Source of the DNA: Clostridia bacterium
GTDB lineage: Bacteria; Bacillota; Clostridia; Oscillospirales; Acutalibacteraceae
Length of the DNA stretch: 64,000 nt
Direction of reading: 5' to 3'
Assembly (NCBI GenBank): GCA_017430535.1
Contig: JAFRMR010000013.1
Location: forward strand, 1 to 64,000
Shown in pieces: positions 7,878 to 17,624 of this stretch. Below the pieces are notes generated by a model. The model searched no databases and had not been told where the DNA came from. It saw nothing but the letters and a program-made list of their open reading frames with translations. Position 1 is the stretch's first letter, and each line of letters opens with the position of its first letter. The translations under genes were made by a program, and so were the position numbers.

Positions 7878-9603
7878 ATTATTAAATGATTTTGTTTCTG
7901 TTGAGAAGAATCAATTATTACAAACAAAATATAAGAAAAAAGTATTAAGTAATCATATGTTATTATTCTTTAATAAGGATACAAAAATTATAGAAAACAG
8001 CAAATGGTTGATTATCGTCGAGTCAACATATCTATCGAAAAAAGAGATATTAGAATTATTTGACAAAGTATCCAAAAGAGAATGTATTGATGAATCATAT
8101 TTAAAAGTACTTTTCAAGAAATTTGCCAAGTTTTTTTGCGCAATTATTATTAATTACGAAACAAATGACACTTTTTTAATACGAGATAAAATTGGATATT
8201 ATTCGTTATACTATTACAAACACAAGCGAGGACTAGTAATTTGTGATGATTTGTCTTTTTTTAATTATTTCCCATTTACAAATAGTATAAATGAAGAATA
8301 TATCTATCATAGTTTAACATTATTTTTGTCACACCCAACAACAACTTTATACAAGTCTGTGTACGAAGTTCAACCAAGAAATATACTACATATATCTGGA
8401 GGAAAAGAAAAACTAATTTCTTATGCTTCTTTTAATGAGATTATTGGCCCAAATAATGAAACAAATGAGGAGCTCATTATAAATAGAATGCATAATCTCA
8501 TAAGAAATGGATGCAAAAAATATAATCAACAAGTTTTTACATTGCTGAGTGGAGGAATCGATTCGGGAATAATAGCAGCTTCCTTAGTTGAGAATAACAA
8601 TGACGTTTTAGCTATAACAATTGATTATGAACATAATTCAAAAGAAATTGATATTAAAAACGCAAAAGCAATGGCCAAAAAACTGAATTTACAAAACCAT
8701 CAAATAATTAATGTTACAAACAACGATATTCTCAATACATTTTATTCCATGGTTAATGATAATTATCCACCTATTTTTACTATAGACATGATTATGATTG
8801 AAATAGCAAGCAAAAAAATAAAAGAGATAATGCCTAATAATCCTGTCTGTTTTGCCGGAGACGGAGCTGATGAATTAGGAGGATATCCTTCATATATTGA
8901 CATACAGAATGAATGGGGAAATCTTTTATATTTTTACTCTTTGCCTATTGAAGCAAAAAAGATATTAGTTCAGCAAACTGATTGTAAAGCATATGAAATT
9001 GCAATGAATAATCACCCGATTCCCAGGAAATTTATACAGGCTTTTTATGAATCTGAAAAAAAGATGATTTGGTTAAATGAGTTTCCAACAGTGTCTTCAT
9101 ATGATATTATTGCTAATCAGTTTTATGATGCTGATTTGAATTTTTTTCAAAAAATTCAAAATGTGGAATTTTCATTACGCCTTCCGTCTTTTTATTTTCG
9201 CAGACAATGGCGTCAATACAACGAAAAGAATATTAAGGTGATTTATCCTTTCCTTGATGAAAAACTATTAAAATATTGTTTAAGTCTTCCCCGCGAATTA
9301 CACATGAAAAATAATATCCCCAAATATCTATTTAAAAAGATTTATAAAAGATATTACCCTGATATTAGTATTGATAATAAAAATGGATTTGGAAGTGTTT
9401 TATATAATTTTTATTTAGATGTTTTACCAGGTTTAATTCAAACAGAATTAGCAAATATAAAAAGATATAGTTCGTGTCTATTTAATGAAGACTATATTTA
9501 CTATTTACTTGAACATATTTCAGAAAAAAACAATGGGTTTAAACTATGGACTATATATGCAATAAACCAATGGATTTCTCAACAAAAAAGAAAAACTATG
9601 TAA
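7858..9603 (+). CDS. Asparagine-synthetase-like amide ligase
   Basis: This protein of about 581 residues has an N-terminal domain like the class II glutaminase fold (IRDKIGYYSLYYY near residue 110) and a C-terminal AMP-forming synthetase domain. The PP-loop is LLSGGIDSG (about residue 230) and the later motif is FAGDGADELGGYPSY (about 338). The catalytic cysteine that must follow the initiator Met in true asparagine synthetases is absent, so it probably cannot use glutamine. Members lacking it include the beta-lactam synthetase and lasso-peptide cyclase branches, which adenylate a carboxylate and join it to an amine. ATG 7858 has GGAAG upstream; ATG 7870 is also possible. Confidence 0.88.
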   Translation: MMLLMSELLNDFVSVEKNQLLQTKYKKKVLSNHMLLFFNKDTKIIENSKWLIIVESTYLSKKEILELFDKVSKRECIDESYLKVLFKKFAKFFCAIIINYETNDTFLIRDKIGYYSLYYYKHKRGLVICDDLSFFNYFPFTNSINEEYIYHSLTLFLSHPTTTLYKSVYEVQPRNILHISGGKEKLISYASFNEIIGPNNETNEELIINRMHNLIRNGCKKYNQQVFTLLSGGIDSGIIAASLVENNNDVLAITIDYEHNSKEIDIKNAKAMAKKLNLQNHQIINVTNNDILNTFYSMVNDNYPPIFTIDMIMIEIASKKIKEIMPNNPVCFAGDGADELGGYPSYIDIQNEWGNLLYFYSLPIEAKKILVQQTDCKAYEIAMNNHPIPRKFIQAFYESEKKMIWLNEFPTVSSYDIIANQFYDADLNFFQKIQNVEFSLRLPSFYFRRQWRQYNEKNIKVIYPFLDEKLLKYCLSLPRELHMKNNIPKYLFKKIYKRYYPDISIDNKNGFGSVLYNFYLDVLPGLIQTELANIKRYSSCLFNEDYIYYLLEHISEKNNGFKLWTIYAINQWISQQKRKTM

Positions 9604-9715
9604 ACAGATATGCACATAGCACTTAAGTATTTTATTTTAAACACAAAAATACAAGTTCTTGTTCGGATGATTCTATTCTTTTATAAAATGGAATATTGCT
9701 TAGGATGGATAAAAC

Positions 9716-11365
9716 ATGGAAATTGATGATATTTTTTGGAAAATTCACTGTCAAAATAGTGATGAAAGAATGGATACTCTTAAAAAAGCAATAGATCAAT
9801 TAAAAGTTCAAAACAACATGAAACTCTTTTGCACCTATTTTGAAACTATTTCTTTTTATTACGATCAACTATCTAAGACTTATAAGAATATAGTCTTAGA
9901 TATTTTAGAAGATCTTAAAACTTGTAAAGAATGCCCTGTATGTTGTAAAAAAAATGAATATCTGTTAAATTCAGGAATGAAAATTTCAAGTTTGAGTAGT
10001 TTACCTGAATCAATAAAACATTCTCGCAATTATTCAGATAATTCAAAGACAAACAAGGCTGTTCTCATAGTTCCAGATTTTCTGTCAGCTGCATCTTTTT
10101 TGCAACCACCAATTGACTTCTTGGTTCCTATATCAATTGCAAAAGAAGAAAATGTTGATATGACTATTATCGATAATAGAGTCATGCACTTTTCTTTTGA
10201 AGAATTAAATAATAAAGTTCAAAATATAGAATACATCATAATTACGACTTCTCCTTATGATCATATACAAAATTATTTCATAGACCTAAGATTGAAATTA
10301 ACCTTTAAATTGATTAAATTTTTAAAAAGGAATAATGAGAATAAAACTATTATAGTCTGCGGTGCACATGGCTCTTTACGACCAGATATTGTTCTTAAAG
10401 AAACAGAAGCGGATATAGTTGTTAGAGGAGAATATGATTATTTAATTGTGGACCTATTAAAAAAATTAATGAATAAACAACCTATCGATTCTAATTATGT
10501 TTATACACAAAACGATTATTGCAATAATAAATCCTTCTCTCAATATACACATAGTCTTTATCATTATAATAAGTATTCAAATATACTTCCAACTTATGAA
10601 AACATAAACCTTCAACGATATTTTGAAAATAGGTATGTCAAAAATCGCGTCGTTAAGAAACCAAACCATGCAACAATTTTAGCTTCTAGAGGATGTTATA
10701 GTTGCTGCTCTTTTTGTTTTAATTTTTGGGGCAACAAAGTGAGATATCGAAGTCCTCAAAACATAGTTGATGAAATGGAAATATTGCAAAAAAAACATGG
10801 TGTTGAAGAAATCTTTTTTATTGATGCAACATTTACACAAAATTCAAAATGGGTTCTGAGTATCTGTAATGAGATACGCAAAAGAGATTTAAAAATTGTT
10901 TGGTCTGCAGAAACGAGATGTGACAGATTAAATCCTGAATTATTAACTGAAATGAAAAAGGCAAACTGTAAGTCATTATGGCTAGGTGTTGAATCTTATT
11001 GTAGCTCTGTTCTAAGCAAAAACCAAAAAGCTCCTTCCAATAAATATATTTTAGATGCTGTTCGGCAATGTAAACAATCGAATATAATTCCGCAACAGTT
11101 TATATTAATTGGACTACCGGGAGAAACAGATGAATCTTTGAATGAAACGGTTTGTTATTTAAAAAAATATGGCAGACATTATACCAATTCAGTGATGGTA
11201 GCAACGCCAAGATTTGGAACACTGTTTTATGATTTAGCCCAAAAACAGTTTCCTTTTTTAGGGAATGATTTTTACTCTTTGGGTAGTGTGAAAGGATTAG
11301 TTGGAAACAAATTAACTCCAGAAAAGATAAGAAATGCCGTTTTTGATATTCAAAATATTAAATGA
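9716..11365 (+). CDS. B12-binding radical SAM enzyme
   Basis: This 549-residue enzyme has an N-terminal cobalamin-binding Rossmann domain (about residues 115-250, with VCGAHGSLRPDIVLKE and VVRGEYD). A radical SAM barrel follows (about 315-500). The cluster-binding motif is SRGCYSCCSFCF, reading C-x3-C-x2-C at about residues 326-334. Such enzymes use SAM and a 4Fe-4S cluster to make radicals; many transfer methyl groups to unactivated carbon, others rearrange rings. The first 100 residues carry a CPVC pair and match nothing I know. The substrate may be the carrier-bound aminoacyl group. The nearby SAM synthetase gene fits its demand for SAM. Confidence 0.9.
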   Translation: MEIDDIFWKIHCQNSDERMDTLKKAIDQLKVQNNMKLFCTYFETISFYYDQLSKTYKNIVLDILEDLKTCKECPVCCKKNEYLLNSGMKISSLSSLPESIKHSRNYSDNSKTNKAVLIVPDFLSAASFLQPPIDFLVPISIAKEENVDMTIIDNRVMHFSFEELNNKVQNIEYIIITTSPYDHIQNYFIDLRLKLTFKLIKFLKRNNENKTIIVCGAHGSLRPDIVLKETEADIVVRGEYDYLIVDLLKKLMNKQPIDSNYVYTQNDYCNNKSFSQYTHSLYHYNKYSNILPTYENINLQRYFENRYVKNRVVKKPNHATILASRGCYSCCSFCFNFWGNKVRYRSPQNIVDEMEILQKKHGVEEIFFIDATFTQNSKWVLSICNEIRKRDLKIVWSAETRCDRLNPELLTEMKKANCKSLWLGVESYCSSVLSKNQKAPSNKYILDAVRQCKQSNIIPQQFILIGLPGETDESLNETVCYLKKYGRHYTNSVMVATPRFGTLFYDLAQKQFPFLGNDFYSLGSVKGLVGNKLTPEKIRNAVFDIQNIK

Positions 11366-11870
11366 TTGGAATGAATTATTGATGTGAAATGATAAAGACT
11401 TCATTTCTAAAAAGATTAAAAGAGTTTGTTGCATGGAAGACTATTTGTCAACCGGTTTTTTAAAAACGGATAGTCGTTTATTAATTATACCATCAAGTTT
11501 GCAAACAATAATTACAGTTTTGGACACTGTTTTCGATTTAAAATCTGCGTAGTAGAATACTGATATCAAGGGATTGATATTACTATTATCGCAAATTCCT
11601 TAAATGGTGTTTAATTCGCACTTCTAATCTGTTCAGCCCATATTCAATTAAAAACAATTTATAGAATTAAACATTTAATTGTTCTTTTTCAACATTTATA
11701 TGCCTACAAAGGAACAAAACTTGTAAAGATTATGATATTTTCACCGTTATTGAAAGCAGAGATTATCTTACAACTTTTCTGAATTATTTCAGTGTATTTA
11801 AAATAAGAGCTGCTATTAACACTTTTCTTAATTATTTGTGTTAATGTTTTGCAGCAGAATGGAGCTTATT
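11366..11870. other. Intergenic, probably decayed sequence
   Basis: About 500 bases separate two radical SAM genes. A 39-codon ATG ORF (11433-11552) has no ribosome site. A stop-free stretch ends at the TAA near 11843 but has no start. These look like remnants of coding DNA. No terminator or promoter is clear. Confidence 0.4.
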
Positions 11871-12875
11871 ATGAATAAATTTGAGTTGATTACTCCTGAA
11901 GAAAAAATCAATCGCAAAATACTTCCTTATATGACTTTCCCCATAATAAATACTTGCAACTTACATTGCAAGTATTGCGGAAGTGGAGGTGAAATGACTA
12001 TAAGCAATTCCAATATTTTTAATGTTGAACCACTTGAAAAATGGGTTAATGCTGCTTGTGAACTTGGCATTCAGAAATTTCGTTTAACTGGTGGTGAAAC
12101 ATTTTTGCATCCTGATTTTAAAAAAATCATTTTTGAAGTGTTTAAACATGCAAAAGAATTATTAGTAAATACAAATGGAACTTTAATCACAGAAAAAAAA
12201 GACCTTTGGATTGATTCTCCAAATAATATAAGATACGTTGTCAATTATCATGGTGCAAAAGAATCAACATATGATAAAATCACTGGAACGAAGGGTAAAT
12301 ATAAAATATTAAAAAAGGGAATAGAGTTGTTAGCTAATGAACAATTGCTACATAGATTAAATATAGTTATTTGTAAGGATAACTATGATGAATTGTTTGA
12401 TGTAATCGATTACTGTAGGACAATTGGAACAGATTTAAAAATCCAGGATGTTGTTGCAGTTCCTTGGCAATTTAATGAGTGGAAATCCATTTACTATGAT
12501 ACTAGCGAAATCGAGAAGGAATTGGAGAAACGTTCAAGTAGAATAACTGATCATCGTTATGCTCGAAGTTTTGGTACTCCAACAAAAATATATACAATAA
12601 ATGGTGTCAATGTGACATTCAAAAGCATTAGAAACGGCTCACATTATGAAATGAATACAATTTGTAATAATTGTAAATATTATCCATGCCATGAGGGCGT
12701 TTATGATTTGTTTGTATTTCCAGAAGGCGTTGCATGTGCTTGTAATTGGACGGATTTGGGGAAAGCCAAGGGCCAAACAGAAAAAGAAAAAATAACTTAT
12801 TTAATTGAAAAGTTTCAAGACTCCACATATGTTGAGGCGGACTTAGAAACAATAAAAAATGGAATGTGTTTGTAA
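11871..12875 (+). CDS. Radical SAM enzyme, MoaA/SPASM-like
   Basis: This 334-residue protein has the radical SAM motif C-x3-C-x2-C at Cys29, Cys33 and Cys36 (NTCNLHCKYCGSGGE). The GGE SAM-binding motif (LTGGETFLHPDF) comes next. A second cysteine group near residues 263-300 (TICNNCKYYPC and ACACNW) could hold an extra iron-sulfur cluster, as in the MoaA and SPASM groups. I chose ATG 11871 because GGAG lies 6 bases upstream; the GTG at 11838 has none. Together with the B12 enzyme it points to two radical steps in the pathway. The target is unknown; no obvious precursor peptide lies beside it. Confidence 0.88.
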   Translation: MNKFELITPEEKINRKILPYMTFPIINTCNLHCKYCGSGGEMTISNSNIFNVEPLEKWVNAACELGIQKFRLTGGETFLHPDFKKIIFEVFKHAKELLVNTNGTLITEKKDLWIDSPNNIRYVVNYHGAKESTYDKITGTKGKYKILKKGIELLANEQLLHRLNIVICKDNYDELFDVIDYCRTIGTDLKIQDVVAVPWQFNEWKSIYYDTSEIEKELEKRSSRITDHRYARSFGTPTKIYTINGVNVTFKSIRNGSHYEMNTICNNCKYYPCHEGVYDLFVFPEGVACACNWTDLGKAKGQTEKEKITYLIEKFQDSTYVEADLETIKNGMCL

Positions 12876-13225
12876 AAAAATTGAATGAATAGAATATGTC
12901 TCATTTATGGCTTTTAAAAATAGTCGAGAAAAAGATTTAAAATAGCATTAATGATATATAACAAATGAGCTGTTCAGTTAATTCAAAAATGTTGAACATC
13001 TTCTATATTATTTAATCCAATATAATCAGTTCGAACTGTTAAAAAGATATTTCAATTCTTTCGTTCTTATTTATATAACGAGACTTAAATATTGTGTGTC
13101 TTAAACAGTATTGTTATGTTTGGATTTTTTATATATCTCGCAATTCATATTAGTAGTTAGAATAATTCAATTGCATTTGGACTAGATTATCTATATATCG
13201 TGTTTAATAGAAAGAGAGAATATAT
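12876..13225. other. AT-rich intergenic region, nothing clear
   Basis: About 350 bases with many stops in all frames and no convincing stem-loop or promoter. It may carry a promoter for the genes that follow. Confidence 0.4.
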
Positions 13226-14290
13226 ATGATAACAAACTATAGTATTCGATTAAAAATGTTTGAGAAGATTCAATCTGTTTTTTACACACCTAAACATCAA
13301 GTGATTAGAATTAAAAAAGAACTGTTTGATTATCCTGAATTGTACCATCAATGGCTTGAAGAATTCTCCGCAAAAAATTTGGAAGGATTTTTCGAGTCTA
13401 ACCTTTTATTTGTTCATCCATGTCCGCATGACGAATCATCATACAAAGAATTGTCGTTTGCCGGTTGCTTTAAATCATATAAACCATATTCGTGGAAAAA
13501 CAAAAAAGAAAATATTATTGACGGAATGAAATATGTATATACTAATAGAAACAATAGAATCTCCAATTATTATTATAACGCCCATAATATTAAGAGTAAC
13601 AAATCATTTGATGTAATTATTTCTGAAGCAGAAGATGCTGACATTTATGGAACTGCATATGTTTTTGATGATATAATTATGTGTAGTTATTATTCTTCTT
13701 ATGTATCTGTTTATAATCATGATCCACATAGTTTTATTTATAAGGGGGGAAGTAATAATACCCTTAATAAGACTGAACTATTAATATGTGAAACTCTTAT
13801 TGAAATAAAAAGAATACTAAAATTAAAGATAGATGTTGAGTTTATGGTTAATGGCGAAAAAATAATAATTAGTGAAGTTCGTCCTATTTCCTCTATTCAC
13901 ATTAAAAATTATGAAAAAGTAATTGGGTTTCCCAATACTATTGAAAGAAATTTATTAAACTCAACATATGAAATAGAAGGAAAAATAGTAGATATGGAAC
14001 AGAACAAATCACGCTTATATGATATGAAAAATAATATTTTTTTAATTGATCATAACAGCAGGATTTTTAGTACTTTAGATTTTCTTGAATGGTGTTCTTC
14101 TAATGAAATGCATGAGGTTTCTGTAATAATAAATCACGGAAACAATCGAGATTTTGACCATACACAATATATCGCTTTTGAAGATCCAAGAATTATCAAT
14201 ATAAGTAATGTTTATAGTCGAAAAAAATTTATAGCTGGAGAAACACTAACAATAAAAAGTGATGGCTTTTTTACAAATGGCATTATATAA
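13226..14290 (+). CDS. Compact PEP-synthase/dikinase-like protein
   Basis: This 354-residue protein appears to keep two parts of the PEP synthase family in a very small frame. Residues about 60-225 resemble the end of the ATP-grasp domain. SFAG (in KELSFAGCF) matches the VRSS...SFAG block, but the usual VRSS reads VHPC. DVEFMVNGEKIIISEVRPIS matches the closing DIEW...LQARPI block. Residues about 280-354 resemble the swivelling phosphohistidine domain: NHG, DHTQYIA (His312 where TSHAAIVA is usual) and a final GETLTIKSDG. The role may be phosphoryl transfer to the pathway product, as in rifampin phosphotransferase. The altered ATP-site residues leave activity open. Confidence 0.6.
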   Translation: MITNYSIRLKMFEKIQSVFYTPKHQVIRIKKELFDYPELYHQWLEEFSAKNLEGFFESNLLFVHPCPHDESSYKELSFAGCFKSYKPYSWKNKKENIIDGMKYVYTNRNNRISNYYYNAHNIKSNKSFDVIISEAEDADIYGTAYVFDDIIMCSYYSSYVSVYNHDPHSFIYKGGSNNTLNKTELLICETLIEIKRILKLKIDVEFMVNGEKIIISEVRPISSIHIKNYEKVIGFPNTIERNLLNSTYEIEGKIVDMEQNKSRLYDMKNNIFLIDHNSRIFSTLDFLEWCSSNEMHEVSVIINHGNNRDFDHTQYIAFEDPRIINISNVYSRKKFIAGETLTIKSDGFFTNGII

Positions 14291-14386
14291 GATTTTTTAA
14301 TAGTCTTTTATTCTATTGAAAAATGATATATACAGCTATAATAAATCAGCATTTCTACTCTAAATATGTTTATAAAGGAAAAAATC

Positions 14387-15499
14387 ATGAATGCCCCTTT
14401 TTTATGTAATGAAAAAAAACTAACAATCCTTTTGTCGAGAGTTACTCTTTCAAAGGATAATATATCTGAAATAAAAAAAATCGCAGATTTAAATATTAAT
14501 TGGTTAGATGTTTTATCTTATTTAGTTATTAATAAAACAGTCGGTTTGGCTTTCTATAATTTAACCAAAATAGGAATTCTAAGTAAAATTCATAATTTAA
14601 CATATCAAATAATGAAAAGCACATATTTGGTAAATAAGTTTAAAAATACTGAATTAATGCAAGAAAAGCATAGGATATTACAAGCATGTAAAAAAGAAAA
14701 CATTAATATTTATCCAGTAAAAGGTGCTAATATTATAGGTGACATTTATAATGATTATGGTATGAGAATGATGAACGATATTGATTATTTCGTAAATATG
14801 GATGATTTTGCTAGAATTAATAGTGTTCTTTTATCACTTTCATACACTCAGGGAGAATATGATAGGGATTCACAAAGAATCAATTACTATTCAAAAGAGA
14901 AAATGTTAATTTGGAAAGCAAAAATGAACAATACTATTCCTTATGTTCGAACCAGTAATAATTGCTTTTTAGATGAAATAGCAATAGATCTAAGCGCATA
15001 TTACAACTTGGACAGAAATAATACACTATCAAAAGATGTTATTCAACGTTCAAAAAACAATGAATTGGAAAAATATGATCATTATTTGTACTTGGTTGCA
15101 CATCTTTATAAAGAAGCTACTGGTATCATATGGATTGCTCATAGTAGTGATGTAAATCTTATAAAATTTTGTGATGTTAGAGAGTTCTTCTTATCAAAAG
15201 AATTATCAATAGAAACTGTGGTTAACCGAGCAATTCAATATAACTTGAGTGATGCTTTATTTTATACGAATTATTTTTTAAAAGAGTTGTTTGAAGATGG
15301 TTATGAAGATTTTATTTTAGAATCTTTAAAACAAAAAGCAATACTAAACTCCGACTTAATAAATACTTTTGGAACTGATTGGCAAGAAGGAAAGCTAAAG
15401 TGGAAAAAATCATTTTTTGATAGAATTTTTGACTATTCAAATGCAAATGAATTGGATAGTAATATAATGGAAAGGTTTAAAAAATATGAAAAAATGTGA
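14387..15499 (+). CDS. Nucleotidyltransferase-family protein
   Basis: This 370-residue protein resembles the uncharacterised nucleotidyltransferase family (Pfam NTP_transf_5). The diagnostic block is at about residues 107-135: NIYPVKGANIIGDIYNDYG then RMMNDIDYFV, where the Asp pair in NDIDYFV would bind metal. ATG 14387 is preferred over 14366 because AAAGGA stands just before it. Members of this family occur in lasso-peptide, NRPS and polysaccharide loci, where they are suspected to transfer nucleotidyl groups or to modify or protect a product. The gene lies 23 bp before the MetRS-like gene, so the two are co-transcribed. Confidence 0.65.
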   Translation: MNAPFLCNEKKLTILLSRVTLSKDNISEIKKIADLNINWLDVLSYLVINKTVGLAFYNLTKIGILSKIHNLTYQIMKSTYLVNKFKNTELMQEKHRILQACKKENINIYPVKGANIIGDIYNDYGMRMMNDIDYFVNMDDFARINSVLLSLSYTQGEYDRDSQRINYYSKEKMLIWKAKMNNTIPYVRTSNNCFLDEIAIDLSAYYNLDRNNTLSKDVIQRSKNNELEKYDHYLYLVAHLYKEATGIIWIAHSSDVNLIKFCDVREFFLSKELSIETVVNRAIQYNLSDALFYTNYFLKELFEDGYEDFILESLKQKAILNSDLINTFGTDWQEGKLKWKKSFFDRIFDYSNANELDSNIMERFKKYEKM

Positions 15500-15522
15500 T
15501 GCATGGAAAGGAGCATTGAAAA

Positions 15523-17454
15523 ATGAATTTAAAATCGGAAAGACGTCCTGCATTTCCTAAAAGAGCGATTATAACAGCAGGCATGCCTTATGGAAACAAA
15601 GAACTGCATTTTGGACATATTGGTGGAGTTTTTATACATGCAGATATTTTTGCAAGATTTTTGCGTGATAGAATCGGTGACGAAAATGTTATCTTTTTAT
15701 CTGGAACTGACTGTTATGGTAATACAATAGAAGTTGGATATCAAAATGCCGTTTCAAAAGGCTTTTCTGGAAGTATTAAAGATTATGTTGAAGAAAAGCA
15801 CAAGTCGCAAAAAGAAACACTAATTAAATATCAAATATCTCTTAATCTCTTTGCTGCTTCTGCGCTGGGAGACGCAGGTACAATACATGCGGATTTGTCG
15901 TCAAAAATATTTAATAGACTATATGAAAAAGAAAAATTGAGATTAGATAAAACACTTCAATTTTATGATGAAGAGAAAGGGATGTTTCTAAATGGCAGAC
16001 AGGTTATTGGACGTTGCCCAATCCAAGGATGTAAATCTGAAATAGCTTATGCCGATGAGTGTGCCTTAGGACATCAGTATAATCCAACTGACTTAATCAA
16101 TCCCATAAGTACTATCAGTGGAAAGAGACCGATCCTTCGTGCTGTAAAAAATTGGTTTTTCGATTTACCGAGTTTTTCTGCTATTATTCAAGAACATGTA
16201 AACTCCTGGAAAAAAGATCCTCGATATCGCAAATGCCTAATTCAGGGAATGGAAGAGTTTTTTAGAAAACCAGCTTTGTTTGTAAAGAAAGAACTTATAC
16301 CCGAAATATATAAATTAGATTCATTTCCACACTATACAATAACTGAAGAAGAAAATAAAAACTCATGGCCATTATTTTTTGAAAATTTAAACGAAAGAGA
16401 TAAGGCAAAGCAGGTTCTTGACAGTAAAAATATTCGATATCGTTCTGGAAAAGCAGTTGTTCCATTTAGAATTTCCGGAAATGTTAATTGGGGAATCCCG
16501 GTTCCTGACACTAAACAAACATCAAAACTATCTTTTTGGGTTTGGCCTGAATCATTATGGGCTCCAATTTCTTTTACAAAGTGTTTTCTTGGAGACAAAA
16601 CAAATGGGACTCAATGGGAAAGATGGTGGAAATCAGATGAAGCTCAAGTTTTTCAGTTTATAGGCGAAGATAATATTTATTTTTATGGATTAGCTGAACT
16701 TGGCATACTTATGGCTTTAGAAACCGGGATATGTTTACCAATTATTATTCCAAACCATCATCTTCTATTTGGAAAAGCAAAAGCTTCTAGTAGTGGAGAA
16801 TTTGTTCCTCCTAAAGCAGATGATCTTTTAAATTATTATACATCAGACCAACTTAGGTTACATTTCATGAATGCAAGTTTAAGTGATCACAGTGTGAGGT
16901 TTGAACCTCGAATGGCTCTGGGATTAAATGATAAATTTGATCCTGTTACTATGGAAGGTAATTTGATTACCAATATACTGAATAGAATAGTTAGATCTTG
17001 CTTATACACTGTCCAAAAATACTGTGATGGTGTATATCCACAGGGTAATATAGGTTCAAACACAAAGGAAAAAGCGGATCAAATCATTATTGCTTATGAA
17101 AAACTAATGGCGGAATTCGCTTTTGATAAAATATTTGAGACTCTAAATGTTTATCTTAGAGAAGTAAACAAGGAATGGTCTTGTAGAAGTAAGAATGCTA
17201 CTAAAAATGAAATCGAGCAATTATTAAGAGATATGTTCCATATCGTGAGGGTTTCTGTTGTGTTGTTTCATCCAATAGTTCCTGCTGGTTGTGATATGAT
17301 TAGAGAATATTTAGGAGTTGATAAAAGAATTTGGAACTGGGATTATATTTTTGAACCTTTAGATTTTTTTATTAATTCTAATCATAAATTTAAATTTTTA
17401 AAACCTCATGTAGATTTTTTTTGTAAGCATCCTCTTCAGACATCATCAAAATAA
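15523..17454 (+). CDS. Methionyl-tRNA synthetase paralogue with altered KMSKS
   Basis: This 643-residue protein follows the class I MetRS layout of the E. coli type. It has ITAGMPYGNKELHFGHIGG with the HIGH-type motif HFGH (about residues 29-32), a zinc-knuckle region (RCPIQGCKSE, then ECALGHQYNP) and the FIGEDNIYFYG block. The KMSKS loop at about residues 416-424 reads GKAKASSSG, so the catalytic second lysine is lost. RBS AAAGGAG lies upstream. A housekeeping copy is expected elsewhere. It may have become an amino-acid-activating ligase, as the CysRS paralogue MshC did in mycothiol synthesis, or may act as a self-resistance copy. The motif loss favours the first idea. Confidence 0.85.
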   Translation: MNLKSERRPAFPKRAIITAGMPYGNKELHFGHIGGVFIHADIFARFLRDRIGDENVIFLSGTDCYGNTIEVGYQNAVSKGFSGSIKDYVEEKHKSQKETLIKYQISLNLFAASALGDAGTIHADLSSKIFNRLYEKEKLRLDKTLQFYDEEKGMFLNGRQVIGRCPIQGCKSEIAYADECALGHQYNPTDLINPISTISGKRPILRAVKNWFFDLPSFSAIIQEHVNSWKKDPRYRKCLIQGMEEFFRKPALFVKKELIPEIYKLDSFPHYTITEEENKNSWPLFFENLNERDKAKQVLDSKNIRYRSGKAVVPFRISGNVNWGIPVPDTKQTSKLSFWVWPESLWAPISFTKCFLGDKTNGTQWERWWKSDEAQVFQFIGEDNIYFYGLAELGILMALETGICLPIIIPNHHLLFGKAKASSSGEFVPPKADDLLNYYTSDQLRLHFMNASLSDHSVRFEPRMALGLNDKFDPVTMEGNLITNILNRIVRSCLYTVQKYCDGVYPQGNIGSNTKEKADQIIIAYEKLMAEFAFDKIFETLNVYLREVNKEWSCRSKNATKNEIEQLLRDMFHIVRVSVVLFHPIVPAGCDMIREYLGVDKRIWNWDYIFEPLDFFINSNHKFKFLKPHVDFFCKHPLQTSSK

Positions 17455-17624
17455 ATGAATTATGTAGCTATTTGCAAACCATTTTTTAATTTATTAAAGT
17501 GATTTATTATTAATTTTGTGATTTGATTATATATCTTATTAAAACAAATTTGATATTTAAGTATTCTAAATCATCAATTTTTTAGTCTTAACCAAAGGTA
17601 ATAATTAGAAAGGACCGAATCAAC

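Noticed and set aside
15523-17454. Ordinary housekeeping metG
   Set aside because: It lies within a biosynthetic run, in AT-rich DNA, and the KMSKS motif is broken.
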